A stretch of 64,000 nt of DNA from an uncultured Granulosicoccaceae bacterium (lineage in GTDB: Bacteria > Pseudomonadota > Gammaproteobacteria > Granulosicoccales > Granulosicoccaceae): assembly GCA_937930305.1 (NCBI GenBank), contig CALGLE010000002.1, positions 62,001 to 126,000 of the forward strand. The letters are read 5' to 3'. The notes beneath the pieces were generated by a model. The model was given only the letters and a program-made list of their open reading frames with translations. It ran no database searches and was not told the origin of the DNA. The stretch's first letter is position 1; every line of letters starts with the position of its first letter. Shown here one piece after another: positions 25,321-34,131 of the stretch. The translations under genes were made by a program, and so were the position numbers.

Positions 25321-27386
25321 TGTGGTACCGCCTGCCAATCACTAAATTCTGAATCGACGTTTATCAAAGAGCCCTGATTCTCCAAAGCTCTGCCCGCGGT
25401 ATGCGAGGTTTGCACAACCGTTGGAATGACCGCACTCACTGCCTGCCATTGATGAATGGGTTTTTGTGCTTCGATTTCGCTGGGCGCGATTTTGGCCGGC
25501 TCATCCAATCGGGATGGCTTATCGACACCCAAACGTTGCACGGTGGCTGGGGTATCGCCAGCACTGAGCTGCGCATTGGCTGACAACGCAGGCAGTGGTT
25601 GGCGGATAGAATGAAATTCATCGCGTGCCGCTAGGGCTTCTTTAGCGGCATTGAGTCGAACTGGCGCGGTGACTAGCAGCTCCCCTTCAGTACCGGAAAG
25701 ATACGGCACGTTCAAGCGCTTGGGATCGATTCCATCCACGCGCAAGTTTAGCCGTGGTGTTATGAGGAACAAACGCTCTACCCGACTGTTGCTGTTCCTA
25801 TTGGTCCGAAACAAAGCGCCCAAACCGGGAATATCACCCAGCAACGGAACTTTGGAAACCGAGCTGGTATTAAATTCTCTTACCAGTCCACCAATTAGTA
25901 AACTTTCACCCACGTTCACTAACGCTTGCGTGTTAATCGAGGAGGTATCGATGACAGGAATGTTATCCACTTGTCGATCGGACGCGCTGCCATCTTCAAT
26001 CGACACCAGTAATTTAATTTGATGCCCTTGCGGGGCTTCAAACACATGCGGTGTGACTCGTAGCGTGGTGCCCACAGACACATTGAACAAATCCACTTCT
26101 TCTTGACCCTGCACCCGCACAAAGAAAGTAGACGTCGTATCCAATAAGGCTTCCACATTGGACAGCGTCATCACATGGGGTTTAGACACAATACGCGCAG
26201 CGCCTTGTGTCTCTAAGGCGCGTATGCGAGAAATAAATAAATCCCGATCCCCTAGAACGAAAGATAAAATTCCGCCCTCACCCAGTGGGGTGATGCCGGG
26301 CACATTATTTTGTAGATTGGTGTCTGAGATGGTGCCATTACCTACCAGCGCTTCACCACGAGCAGTTTGTGCACGCCAATTCACACCCATTTCTTTGAGC
26401 CGATCGGTATCCATATCAATGATGGTTGCTTCAATCTCAACCATCTTGGGTTCTACATCGAGCGTTTTGATCAATTGCTCATACATATTTAAACGCTCGG
26501 GTGTGTCACGAATTAACACCGCGTTGTTCACACTGTCCGCCACAATTCGAGAGCTTTGATTTGGGTCAGCAGACAACACCACACCGTTGGATAATTCCGG
26601 CAGTAACGCTTTGTCTTGCAGACCCTGCCCTTTGAGTTTTTGTAGCGTGTTAGCGTTGTTAGTTTGGTCAGAGTTTGTTTGCCTGCCCGTGGCACCGCCC
26701 GATGCCGGATCAATAAGCGAACGTAGGGTACTGGCAACGCCCGGTACTGAAATCTGAGAGCCACCCACGTTCATCACCACATCGTGCGCCCAGGCGTAGC
26801 GCAACTTAAATACTTTGAAAACATCCCCTTCAGGCACGGGTTCTACCTTCGGCTGAGCTTTAGGAGTGACTCTTCCAGAATTTTTTCGCAACGCCACGGC
26901 AATTTCATTGACTTGCTCATGAAAACGAACCGATCCAGAGACAACAACACCCATATCCGTTTTAAGCAAGGTGTTGTGCAAATCGGGTAGCGCCATTTGC
27001 TTTGCGTTCGCCACCACACGCTCAGCAACCGATTTCGGTAGCTGTAGGATTTTTCTTTCAGACTGGTTCGCAGGATATACATACGCCATCGAGCCGTCGT
27101 AATACAGGGTGACGAAAAACGTTCGCGCGACCGTGTCGAACACACTTTTAGCGGTGCCCGTAAAATCTCCATTAACGGTGCCGGTTATTTCAGGTGCAAC
27201 AACAACCGGCACGTTGATACGACCAAACAATTCAGTGATAAAACGGTTGACGGGTTGCTCACGAGTTTTGATCAGCACTTCTTTGTCAAAACTAGGCACG
27301 TCGGCTGCGACAGCAGCGCCACTAAAAACCCACATCAGCGCAGCGCACACAGCGATCCAAAATGAACGAAAACAATCTGAATTCAT
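25317..27386 (-). CDS. sctC: type III secretion outer-membrane secretin SctC
   Basis: 689 residues with a Sec signal (SGAAVAA at about 22-28). N-terminal N0/N1-type domains are followed by VFKLRYAWAHDVVMNVGG (secretin N) and a Gly/Asn-rich spacer. The secretin core runs from about 300 to 560, with EIEATIIDMDTDRLKEMGVNW, VALLDTTSTFFVRV-like segments (VEALLDTTSTFFVRVQGQ) and VGESLLIGGLVREF, PLLGDIPGLGALFR. A C-terminal extension of about 110 residues may bind a pilotin. The ATG shares one base with the sctV stop. Confidence 0.96.
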   Translation of the reverse strand: MNSDCFRSFWIAVCAALMWVFSGAAVAADVPSFDKEVLIKTREQPVNRFITELFGRINVPVVVAPEITGTVNGDFTGTAKSVFDTVARTFFVTLYYDGSMAYVYPANQSERKILQLPKSVAERVVANAKQMALPDLHNTLLKTDMGVVVSGSVRFHEQVNEIAVALRKNSGRVTPKAQPKVEPVPEGDVFKVFKLRYAWAHDVVMNVGGSQISVPGVASTLRSLIDPASGGATGRQTNSDQTNNANTLQKLKGQGLQDKALLPELSNGVVLSADPNQSSRIVADSVNNAVLIRDTPERLNMYEQLIKTLDVEPKMVEIEATIIDMDTDRLKEMGVNWRAQTARGEALVGNGTISDTNLQNNVPGITPLGEGGILSFVLGDRDLFISRIRALETQGAARIVSKPHVMTLSNVEALLDTTSTFFVRVQGQEEVDLFNVSVGTTLRVTPHVFEAPQGHQIKLLVSIEDGSASDRQVDNIPVIDTSSINTQALVNVGESLLIGGLVREFNTSSVSKVPLLGDIPGLGALFRTNRNSNSRVERLFLITPRLNLRVDGIDPKRLNVPYLSGTEGELLVTAPVRLNAAKEALAARDEFHSIRQPLPALSANAQLSAGDTPATVQRLGVDKPSRLDEPAKIAPSEIEAQKPIHQWQAVSAVIPTVVQTSHTAGRALENQGSLINVDSEFSDWQAVPQ

Positions 27387-29404
27387 CAGTGAGAAACCTC
27401 GGCCAGACGGGGGGACGATTCTGCAGTGACTTGATGTGATATCGAAATATCAAGCGTGGGTAGCAGTTCGTTGTAAGACAAAACAGGCAACATAAAATGC
27501 CGACCTTTAATGAGCTTCCACACCATGCGCCGCGCATCCACATGGGTGATGATGGCAGATGGTTTGTGTTGTTCAATGCTGTCTAGCAAAGCGGTTCGAA
27601 TGCGTTCCGCGCTAGCCACAGGCAACGCAAGCGGCTGACCTTCAGCGGCTTGCGCCTTCACCGCTTCGGTTAATTCTTGCTCTAGCCCAGGCGACAATGA
27701 AATTGCAACCAAGCTTCCCTCAGGCGCGTATCGATGACAGGTTTGTCGAGCCAGCGCAATTCGAACATATTCTGCTAATCGCTCAGTTTCTCGTTCAGTT
27801 TGGGCACCCTCTACCAAGGCTTCGAATACCGCTCGTAAGTTTCGAATAGAAACATTTTCATCGACCAGATAGCGCAAGATGGCCGCAATGGTTTGCAGTG
27901 GAATCACCCGTAGGGTTTCTTTGACAATGTCAGGGTAATCGTCACCTGCAATTTGCAGCAACGTACTGGTTTCTTGAATACCTAAAAACAACGTGGCATG
28001 CGAACGCAAGGCGTATTCAAATTCATCCATGAGCCCAGAATCTGAAATGGATAAGTTCTGCACCACACTGGTGTGTATGGGAACTTCATAGGCAAGCAAC
28101 TGCCATTCATGGGTTTCACCCGGTGCCCCATGAATTTGAACCCTAGGTAACGGCACGCCCGTATCTCTTTGCAGTCGAGCCACACAATCGGTGACTTTCT
28201 GATGTATTTTCTGATCCACACCATCAGCGAGTTGCGAAGCCGGCATTGTCAGAAGCAATGGCACCGATTGTTCAATGGCTCGTGCTTTAGTGGGTAAAAG
28301 CGGTTTAGAGCGCTGCGGTTTATTTTTTGATGCAGTGGCTTCAAGCATTTTGCCAAAAGTTGGCGCGCTTAAACTTTGCATGCGCAGCCTTAGCGCCGGC
28401 ACTAATAGGCCTCCGGTAAACATTAGCAACAAGGCCAGTCCAAAAAATACCGCGGTTGGAAAACCCGGTATAAAACCCAACAAAACACAGATTGCGCCAG
28501 CGACCAACAACACGCGAGGAATGGCTGCGAATTGCTTTTGAATGGAGTCACCCAAGTGACGATCGGATTTTGTGTCGGTAGATCGAGTGACAATTAGGCC
28601 TGCCGACATCGCCCCGAGCAACGCAGGAATTTGCGCAACCAACCCATCGCCAATGGTGAGAATGGAGTATTTGTTAACCGCCGCGCCAGCCGTCATGTCC
28701 AGCTGCCAAATACCGATCGCCAAGCCGCCCAGCAGATTCACGATGATAATGACAATGCCCGCGATGGCGTCGCCCTTAACAAATTTCATGGCCCCATCTA
28801 AGCTGCCATGAAGCTTACTTTCCAGCTCTAGCTCACGACGCTTCGCTCTGGCCTCATCTTTATCAATCAATCCCGAGCGTAGATCTGAATCGATGGACAA
28901 TTGCTTGCCAGGCATGGCGTCTAAGGAAAAACGAGCGCCTACTTCAGCAACACGTTCTGCACCTTTTGCGATAACCAGAAACTGAACCAGTGTGATGATA
29001 AGAAACACCACCAGGCCTACGACTAAGTTACCGCCAGCCACCATGTTGCCAAAGGTATCGATGATATGACCCGCATCACCATGCAACAGAATGAGACGTG
29101 TGGTGGCCACCGACAAAGCCAGCCGGAACAAAGTGGAAATGAGAATGACGCTGGGAAAAGCCGAGAATTGCAGGGCTGAGCTGATGTAAATGCCCATCAA
29201 TACGAGCATGACGCCAATGACGATGTTCAACGCCACGAGGATGTCGATGACCAGCGTGGGCAGTGGCAAAATCATCAAGGCGATGATTGCTACAAGCAGC
29301 GCAGCCAAGATGACATCACTAAAACGCGACGCGATGCCAGCGCGAGGCCGATCGGCGGATTGCCAATACTCCGTTAAATCCAACATCCCTTGTCCTGAGG
29401 GCAT
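27386..29404 (-). CDS. sctV: type III secretion export gate protein SctV
   Basis: SctV/FlhA/HrcV, 672 residues. The N-terminal membrane half has about eight helices (ILAALLVAIIALMILPLP, FPSVILISTLFRLALSVATT) and the FHIPEP-region signature GARFSLDAMPGKQLSID. The C-terminal cytosolic half makes the nonameric ring that receives chaperone-effector complexes. Two starts are possible: ATG 29404, or ATG 29386 with a closer AGGA. First gene of the long minus-strand operon, divergent from sctU across 191 bp. Confidence 0.97.
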   Translation of the reverse strand: MPSGQGMLDLTEYWQSADRPRAGIASRFSDVILAALLVAIIALMILPLPTLVIDILVALNIVIGVMLVLMGIYISSALQFSAFPSVILISTLFRLALSVATTRLILLHGDAGHIIDTFGNMVAGGNLVVGLVVFLIITLVQFLVIAKGAERVAEVGARFSLDAMPGKQLSIDSDLRSGLIDKDEARAKRRELELESKLHGSLDGAMKFVKGDAIAGIVIIIVNLLGGLAIGIWQLDMTAGAAVNKYSILTIGDGLVAQIPALLGAMSAGLIVTRSTDTKSDRHLGDSIQKQFAAIPRVLLVAGAICVLLGFIPGFPTAVFFGLALLLMFTGGLLVPALRLRMQSLSAPTFGKMLEATASKNKPQRSKPLLPTKARAIEQSVPLLLTMPASQLADGVDQKIHQKVTDCVARLQRDTGVPLPRVQIHGAPGETHEWQLLAYEVPIHTSVVQNLSISDSGLMDEFEYALRSHATLFLGIQETSTLLQIAGDDYPDIVKETLRVIPLQTIAAILRYLVDENVSIRNLRAVFEALVEGAQTERETERLAEYVRIALARQTCHRYAPEGSLVAISLSPGLEQELTEAVKAQAAEGQPLALPVASAERIRTALLDSIEQHKPSAIITHVDARRMVWKLIKGRHFMLPVLSYNELLPTLDISISHQVTAESSPRLAEVSH

Positions 29405-29595
29405 CTAGCCCTTCGATTTGTTCACCCTTCACCGCCAGGTGGCTAGTACATAGCGCATAACGTGCGTTATACGTTGCATAGGCCAATTTTCTGGCAGACT
29501 CGTCCTATATCGATAATGCACATTCAAACTGTGAAGATCAACCGAAAAATTAGCAATTGTAAAATTTCTTCTTTCCATGCTAGCTTCGTTAGTAG
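29405..29595. promoter_or_regulatory. divergent sctV/sctU control region
   Basis: 191 bp between the two divergent T3SS transcription units. It holds an inverted repeat ATAACG-TG-CGTTAT at 29457-29470, flanked by further AACGT-type sequence, and an AT-rich stretch near 29540-29575 before sctU. The palindrome type seen at 31494 and 36319 is not present here. Promoters for both directions must lie here, but no confident -35/-10 pair could be assigned. Confidence 0.5.
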
Positions 29596-30780
29596 ATGAG
29601 CAGCTCTAAGGACAGTGGCGAAAAAACCGAGAAGGCAACGCCCAAAAAACTGCGTGATGCCCGGAAAAAAGGCGATGTAGCTAAGGGAAGAGACGTCACT
29701 TCGGTACTGGGCCTTGTGGCCCAGCTGGCCCTGATGATGATGGTTTGGCAATATTGCCTTGGGCATCTGAGTCAACTACTCACTACCGTGTTGAACGTTC
29801 CCGATGACGGATGGAGCACTGCATCAGCCCGGATTGGTGAACAATCATTCATCACATTTCTCACCTTGAACGCGGTTCTCATACTTCCGCCCATTGCCGT
29901 GTCGCTGTTGATTGAGTTCTTGCAAACAGGGCCGGTTTTTACCGCAGAAAAAATAAAGCCCAAGATGAGCCATCTAAATCTGGGTGAAGGTCTGAAGCGC
30001 TTGTTCAATATGGACATGGTGTTTGACTTAGCGAAGAACATCATTCGCGCACTCGTGCTTGGCGCGGTGGCCTGGTTGCTCTTACGATCAGCTATGTCTG
30101 AATTAACGATTCTTCCCTCATTAACCCCCGCGGATGTTGCTCGATCTATGGTTTGGATCACCTTCCAAATGTTGGCTTGGGCGATTGGCTTTTATGTCTT
30201 TGTGATGCTGCTGGACACAGCTTATCGACGTCACGCGTTTGCGAAGAAGATGCGCATGAGCATGCGTGACATCAAAAAAGAATCAAAAGAAAACGATGGC
30301 GACCCACACATAAAAGGCCATCGTCGCGACTTGCACCGAGAATGGAGTGAGCAAAGCGCAACGGGAGCCGCCTCTAACGCATCCGCCTTGATTGTCAACC
30401 CGACACACGTGGCCATTGCGATTCGCTATGAACCGGATGAAAGCCCCGTGCCTATGGTGACAGCAAAGGGTGAAATGCACGTGGCACAAGCCATGCGAGA
30501 CGCCGCCAATGACGCGAATGTTCCGGTTGTGCGAAATGAACGATTGGCAAGAACTTTGTTAGCCGACGTTGATGAGGGAGACCCCGTTCCAGAAGGGTTA
30601 TTTGACATCGTGGCTGAGGTCATACACTGGGCCAACAGTGTGAATACGCATATTGAGCAAGCCAGATCGCCTTCGCGTTTTGAAAAAACCTCCACCCTAC
30701 CCGATGCACCTGGAGAGGACTTAACCACCTATCCCGCGTTTGCTAAAACAACACAAAATACGCTTGAAACAGCGGAATAA
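29596..30780 (+). CDS. sctU: type III secretion switch protein SctU
   Basis: SctU/FlhB/YscU, 394 residues. The start GEKTEKATPKKLRDARKKGD is typical, followed by four transmembrane segments to about residue 210. The autocleavage motif NPTH is at 268-271 and the post-cleavage domain IAIRYEPDE follows. It switches export specificity together with SctP. The C-terminus extends about 40 residues past the usual domain end with a Ser/Thr/Pro-rich tail. It is separated from the other export genes and divergent from sctV. The next gene, encoding a FliO-like protein, begins 9 bp downstream. Confidence 0.96.
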   Translation: MSSSKDSGEKTEKATPKKLRDARKKGDVAKGRDVTSVLGLVAQLALMMMVWQYCLGHLSQLLTTVLNVPDDGWSTASARIGEQSFITFLTLNAVLILPPIAVSLLIEFLQTGPVFTAEKIKPKMSHLNLGEGLKRLFNMDMVFDLAKNIIRALVLGAVAWLLLRSAMSELTILPSLTPADVARSMVWITFQMLAWAIGFYVFVMLLDTAYRRHAFAKKMRMSMRDIKKESKENDGDPHIKGHRRDLHREWSEQSATGAASNASALIVNPTHVAIAIRYEPDESPVPMVTAKGEMHVAQAMRDAANDANVPVVRNERLARTLLADVDEGDPVPEGLFDIVAEVIHWANSVNTHIEQARSPSRFEKTSTLPDAPGEDLTTYPAFAKTTQNTLETAE

Positions 30781-30789
30781 TTAGCGCTT

Positions 30790-31062
30790 ATGAACACCTT
30801 TCCCACTCAACTGATTGCAACAATCGCCGCCCTTGTAATCGTATTAGTCATTGCTTGGCTGTGCATTAAGCTGTTGGCCCAAGTCACAAAAAAAAGTCGC
30901 GCTGGTTATCGCATTAAAGTGATTGAATCAGTGCCAGTCGGCACCCGCGAAAGATTGGTTTTGGCTAGCATCGATGGCGAAGAGCTGCTACTTGGGGTTA
31001 CTGCAGATTCGGTAACCCTACTTCGCCGAACGTCAGCAGATAACCTGGTCAATAAGCGCTAA
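30790..31062 (+). CDS. FliO-like assembly protein in the T3SS locus
   Basis: 90 residues. One transmembrane helix (about 7-30: LIATIAALVIVLVIAWLCIK) is followed by a compact cytosolic domain with YRIKVIESVPVGTRERLVL and ELLLGVTADSVTLLRR. This matches the FliO domain closely (E. coli FliO has GARERVVVVDVED, then LVLGVTAGQINLLHK). FliO helps assemble the FliP-FliR export-gate core in flagella and is not a normal part of injectisomes. Here it lies 9 bp after sctU in a locus that also has a secretin, so it is probably a dedicated SctR/SctT assembly factor. Confidence 0.85.
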   Translation: MNTFPTQLIATIAALVIVLVIAWLCIKLLAQVTKKSRAGYRIKVIESVPVGTRERLVLASIDGEELLLGVTADSVTLLRRTSADNLVNKR

Positions 31063-31629
31063 GACCCACTTTCGTTTCAACCCAAGCGACAGACTTACTT
31101 CAAAACTTGAGTTTTCAATGCTTCTGACTCATTTGCAGTCATAGCAAAATAAGCCTAAGGCTGATAATGATTCCTGAGGTGCGGTTGTCGCCACAACCTA
31201 CAACTAGCATTGATGTGATGGTCAGCTTCCCAACAAGCTGAGGAAAGTGTGTTTCCAATGTAAAGCCTCAATCCCTCGGTGTTGGCGTAAATCCTAAGTG
31301 ATTTCATGCGATCTACAGAGGGTTAAGAGTAAGTGCTTATAGATACTGGGCAACGGGTGTTTTGGGTATCGTTTTTACGGTTTTGGAGTCGTTATTTGAG
31401 CACATCAAAACCAGTCAAAACTACGCCGCATCATTGTGGGTTGTCCAATACGGGGCTCGCGACTAACTGGCCATTCATTAAGATCTCCGTTAAAACTAGG
31501 TAATTACCTAGTTCAATTTTACTCTCGGACGTGGTGTTATAAACCCAGGCGTCCAGAAGACCACTTGACAACCAATCGGTCCACAGGACAATTTTATATT
31601 GGTAGTAATAGCAAAGAGGAAGTTGTGAT
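31063..31629. other. 567-bp non-coding region between fliO-like and filament-like genes
   Basis: No credible gene was found here. Just after the fliO-like gene there are two adjacent inverted repeats, TCAGCTT-CCCAAC-AAGCTGA (31222-31241) and GGAAA-gtgtg-TTTCC (31242-31256), with no T-tract, possibly a weak terminator or RNA structure. The 3' part carries the palindrome at 31494-31513, a -10-like TTATAA at 31537-31542 and an AGAGGA ribosome site before 31630. The implied leader is about 80 bases long. Confidence 0.55.
31494..31513 (+). promoter_or_regulatory. 20-bp perfect palindromic operator upstream of the filament-like gene
   Basis: AACTAGGTAATTACCTAGTT is a perfect 20-base palindrome. 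A -10-like TTATAA (31537-31542) lies downstream so that the palindrome centre would be near -45 from transcription start, a typical class II activator position. A near copy lies at 36319-36338 beside the response regulator gene. It is probably the binding site of the FixJ-type regulator encoded at 35497-36153; this is inference from repetition and location. Confidence 0.65.
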
Positions 31630-32370
31630 ATGAGCATAGGTGGATTAATAGGGGGCATGGTCGCGGGAAGCAATCCGCTGCTTAAACTGGGTATTACTGC
31701 GCTCACAGGCGGAGCCGGTGGAGTACTTATGGAGCTTGCCAAGCAAGTCCTGTCTCAATTAGCGCAAAACGCTATTGACCGTCTGGCATTGCCGGAACCA
31801 ATCAAGGGCATGATGAAAGAAGCGGTGATTGACCAACTAGGCGAAGGTATCGCAGGGAGTCCGCGAACAAATGAAGGAATCGCAGAATTTTTGGCCGAAG
31901 CAAGTGGAGGCGATCTGAACGATGCTCAAAGGATGGTAGATGAGATTTCACATATGATAATGATGTTTCTAGAATCGGGTCAGTCTGGAGCCAGTGAAAT
32001 GGAAGGTAAAGCGAGTAAGAAGTCCGAGAAGGGTGCGGAAGGCGCAGAGGCAGGCGGAGATTCAGGACTTGAGAACTTAGAAGGCGGCTGGATGATGCAA
32101 CTGGCAGTCGCATTAGGTAAAGCAATCAACGACAAATTTGATGAGGTTCAACTATCAATTGCTCATGTGAATGATGTCAACTCTAAAGCAGGCGGTACAA
32201 ACTTTTTCGGCGGGGCTTCTAGTGGAGCGAAAAGAGCCATGCGCGAAGGACCAGGAGCAACCGCTGTGATGCAAGGCCACATGCAGGAGATGGGATTCTT
32301 ATTAAGCGCTGCTTCAACAGCAATTAAGACGGCAGGTCAAGGTGCGACCACTATGGCTAGTAAGCAGTAA
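31630..32370 (+). CDS. putative T3SS filament/hydrophilic translocator (EspA-like)
   Basis: 246 residues, no cysteine, no Sec signal, Gly/Ala/Met-rich. The N-terminal 50 residues are Gly-rich and moderately hydrophobic (GGLIGGMVAGSNPLLKLG). A Lys/Glu/Gly-rich low-complexity linker lies near 118-145. The C-terminal third (GGWMMQLAVALGKAINDKF, then MGFLLSAASTAIKTAG and TTMASKQ) resembles the helical C-terminal region of EspA/SseB-type secreted filament proteins. It has its own promoter region with a palindromic operator, a good ribosome site and a strong terminator, as expected for an abundant secreted subunit. Harpin is an alternative; assignment is tentative. Confidence 0.5.
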   Translation: MSIGGLIGGMVAGSNPLLKLGITALTGGAGGVLMELAKQVLSQLAQNAIDRLALPEPIKGMMKEAVIDQLGEGIAGSPRTNEGIAEFLAEASGGDLNDAQRMVDEISHMIMMFLESGQSGASEMEGKASKKSEKGAEGAEAGGDSGLENLEGGWMMQLAVALGKAINDKFDEVQLSIAHVNDVNSKAGGTNFFGGASSGAKRAMREGPGATAVMQGHMQEMGFLLSAASTAIKTAGQGATTMASKQ

Positions 32371-32417
32371 TTAAACCTAAAGAACCTGGCTCAATGAGTT
32401 AAAATTGAGCCTACATG

Positions 32418-32456
32418 CAAAAGCGGGCGGAGTTAATCCACCCGCTTTTGTTCTTT
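32418..32456 (+). terminator. strong intrinsic terminator after the filament-like gene
   Basis: A 13-position stem (32418-32430 with 32438-32450; one C/A mismatch) with a 7-base loop, whose 3' arm ends CCCGCTTTTG, followed by TTCTTT. It closes the monocistronic unit of the 31630 gene. Confidence 0.85.
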
Positions 32457-32637
32457 CAGGCTTTAATTATATTTTTACTGAAAGATTTTCATTACTTGGT
32501 TTATAAAATAGAACTTAAAAGATTTAATGGCCAGTGATACATCATATGAGAGGGTAACGATGCACAGACTTATACAAGCGCTTGGGAACCGCTTTTTGCT
32601 AAAATCGTCGTTGTGAAGTGACGGATTGCCAAAACAC

Positions 32638-33972
32638 ATGCCCTGCTTAATCAGCGACCACACAGCTCAGAAGCGAGCTTTCAACCAAAGTCCGCTAATA
32701 AAACTCACATTCTGCTCCTGCCTACTGTGGGCACTGACGGCCTGCAGCAGTGAAACCGCGTCACCAGAAGTCGACGCTGGTGGAGCGGGTGTTCAGTCTG
32801 AGGTGTTAACCCTAAACAGCAACAGCTCGCTCATAGCGGCGACGCAGAAGAATCTCTACAGATTATCAGCGACCAATGGGGCCACGGAGTTAGTCTTCGC
32901 AGGTGGAGGTGGCCCATGGCAATTTTTATCGCCTGCCGATGTGGCCGGCGAAGTTGCCTACATTGCCTCAACCGATAATGTACTCAATGCCATTGATCTG
33001 AACACCGGCGAATTACTCTGGGAATTTTCACTAGGAGATGCCAACAATAGAGAGTACCCAACGGCTCCCAGTTGCTCCTCAAGCAGTTGCTACGTGATTG
33101 GTGGCGCTTATGATTTGTATGACATTGGTATCCCTGGCGGAGACTTAAAGTGGTCGGTACCTCTCAGCCTGGAAGGGGGAAGTATTCTAGCCAATGGGGC
33201 CCGCCTTCCGTTGATTGTCGAGGACAAGCTTTACATTGGAACAGATTACGCGAACCAGTCCTATCGATTAAACGTTTACTCCAGAACGGACGGCAGTTTG
33301 CTGCAAAGTGTGGAGTTTGACGACCAACTTTTTGGAACACCTGTTCTATCTAACGGGAATTTACTCGTTGTCGCAGGGAATACCCTGCATGCGTTAGACC
33401 GTGCAACGCTCGAATCTCTATGGCAATTAGAGTTCAGCGGTGTGAGCACTCCCGTAGTGATTGGTCAGATGGCCATCGTCTCGATTCATGACCCGGACGA
33501 TCAATACGTTGATACCACATTTGGTACTGCAGGCTTAAACATCAATACTGGAGAAGTGGTTTGGGTGAATCGTATGCCGGATGTCATAGACAGTGACGGC
33601 GTTCCATTTCCTGCGTCGGACGGTAGCTTGGTAATTACTTCAACGCCCACTAATTTTGGGCTTGGTTTTTTCGATCGTCCTAGATACCCCATTGCACTGA
33701 GGCCTGAGAATGGATCGGTGTTGTGGGAATACCCAGCCAATACTGGCACGGCTAGTGAAGACCCACTGGTTGTGCCTGGTCATTTGTTTTATACATCCTT
33801 TCTCTCAGGGGCCGTGCGGAGTGTGACTGCATTCAACTCACGTACAGGTGCGATCAATTGGCGCGCGAGTGATGATGAGGCTGAAGATGTCGAAGAGCTT
33901 GCCCCCACCCTGATTCTTGTTCACGAAGGTCAGGTGTACAGAGCGCATGAGTTCCCAACCCTCATAAAATGA
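32638..33972 (+). CDS. PQQ-like beta-propeller lipoprotein
   Basis: About 444 residues from ATG 32638; a TTG at 32626 is an alternative start. The lipobox LTAC (in LLWALTACSSETA) predicts a lipoprotein. The mature part consists of repeated propeller blades with the PQQ-like pattern, for example NAIDLNTGELLWEFSLGD, LHALDRATLESLWQLEF and GLNINTGEVVWVNRMP. This fold resembles BamB but the protein is not clearly BamB; no enzyme residues are recognised. A broken paralogue lies tail-to-tail with it at 34132-35475. Its place inside the T3SS locus may mean a role at the outer membrane, but this is not shown. Confidence 0.75.
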   Translation: MPCLISDHTAQKRAFNQSPLIKLTFCSCLLWALTACSSETASPEVDAGGAGVQSEVLTLNSNSSLIAATQKNLYRLSATNGATELVFAGGGGPWQFLSPADVAGEVAYIASTDNVLNAIDLNTGELLWEFSLGDANNREYPTAPSCSSSSCYVIGGAYDLYDIGIPGGDLKWSVPLSLEGGSILANGARLPLIVEDKLYIGTDYANQSYRLNVYSRTDGSLLQSVEFDDQLFGTPVLSNGNLLVVAGNTLHALDRATLESLWQLEFSGVSTPVVIGQMAIVSIHDPDDQYVDTTFGTAGLNINTGEVVWVNRMPDVIDSDGVPFPASDGSLVITSTPTNFGLGFFDRPRYPIALRPENGSVLWEYPANTGTASEDPLVVPGHLFYTSFLSGAVRSVTAFNSRTGAINWRASDDEAEDVEELAPTLILVHEGQVYRAHEFPTLIK

Positions 33973-34131
33973 TGACATTGGGCGTGATGTCATCAGTTTC
34001 AGAGTACGACCGCGTGTTCCTGGCTCGTTACTATTCTCGATTGGAATCAGGCAGTTTGTGAGATGATCAGAAGTGACGTTATTATCATCGGGTTTAAAGA
34101 ATGCAAAGCCTAACAAGCTAACAAGCAAATC

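Noticed and set aside
15177-31062. A flagellar export apparatus instead of an injectisome, given FliO
   Set aside because: A secretin (SctC), SctD-type ring protein, SctO, SctP, SctI and Ysc-like order are present, while no flagellin, hook, rod or FliF/FliG/FliM genes are seen.
31436-31633. A short open frame of 65 codons before the filament-like gene
   Set aside because: It spans the palindromic operator and -10 region, has no ribosome site and no recognisable composition.
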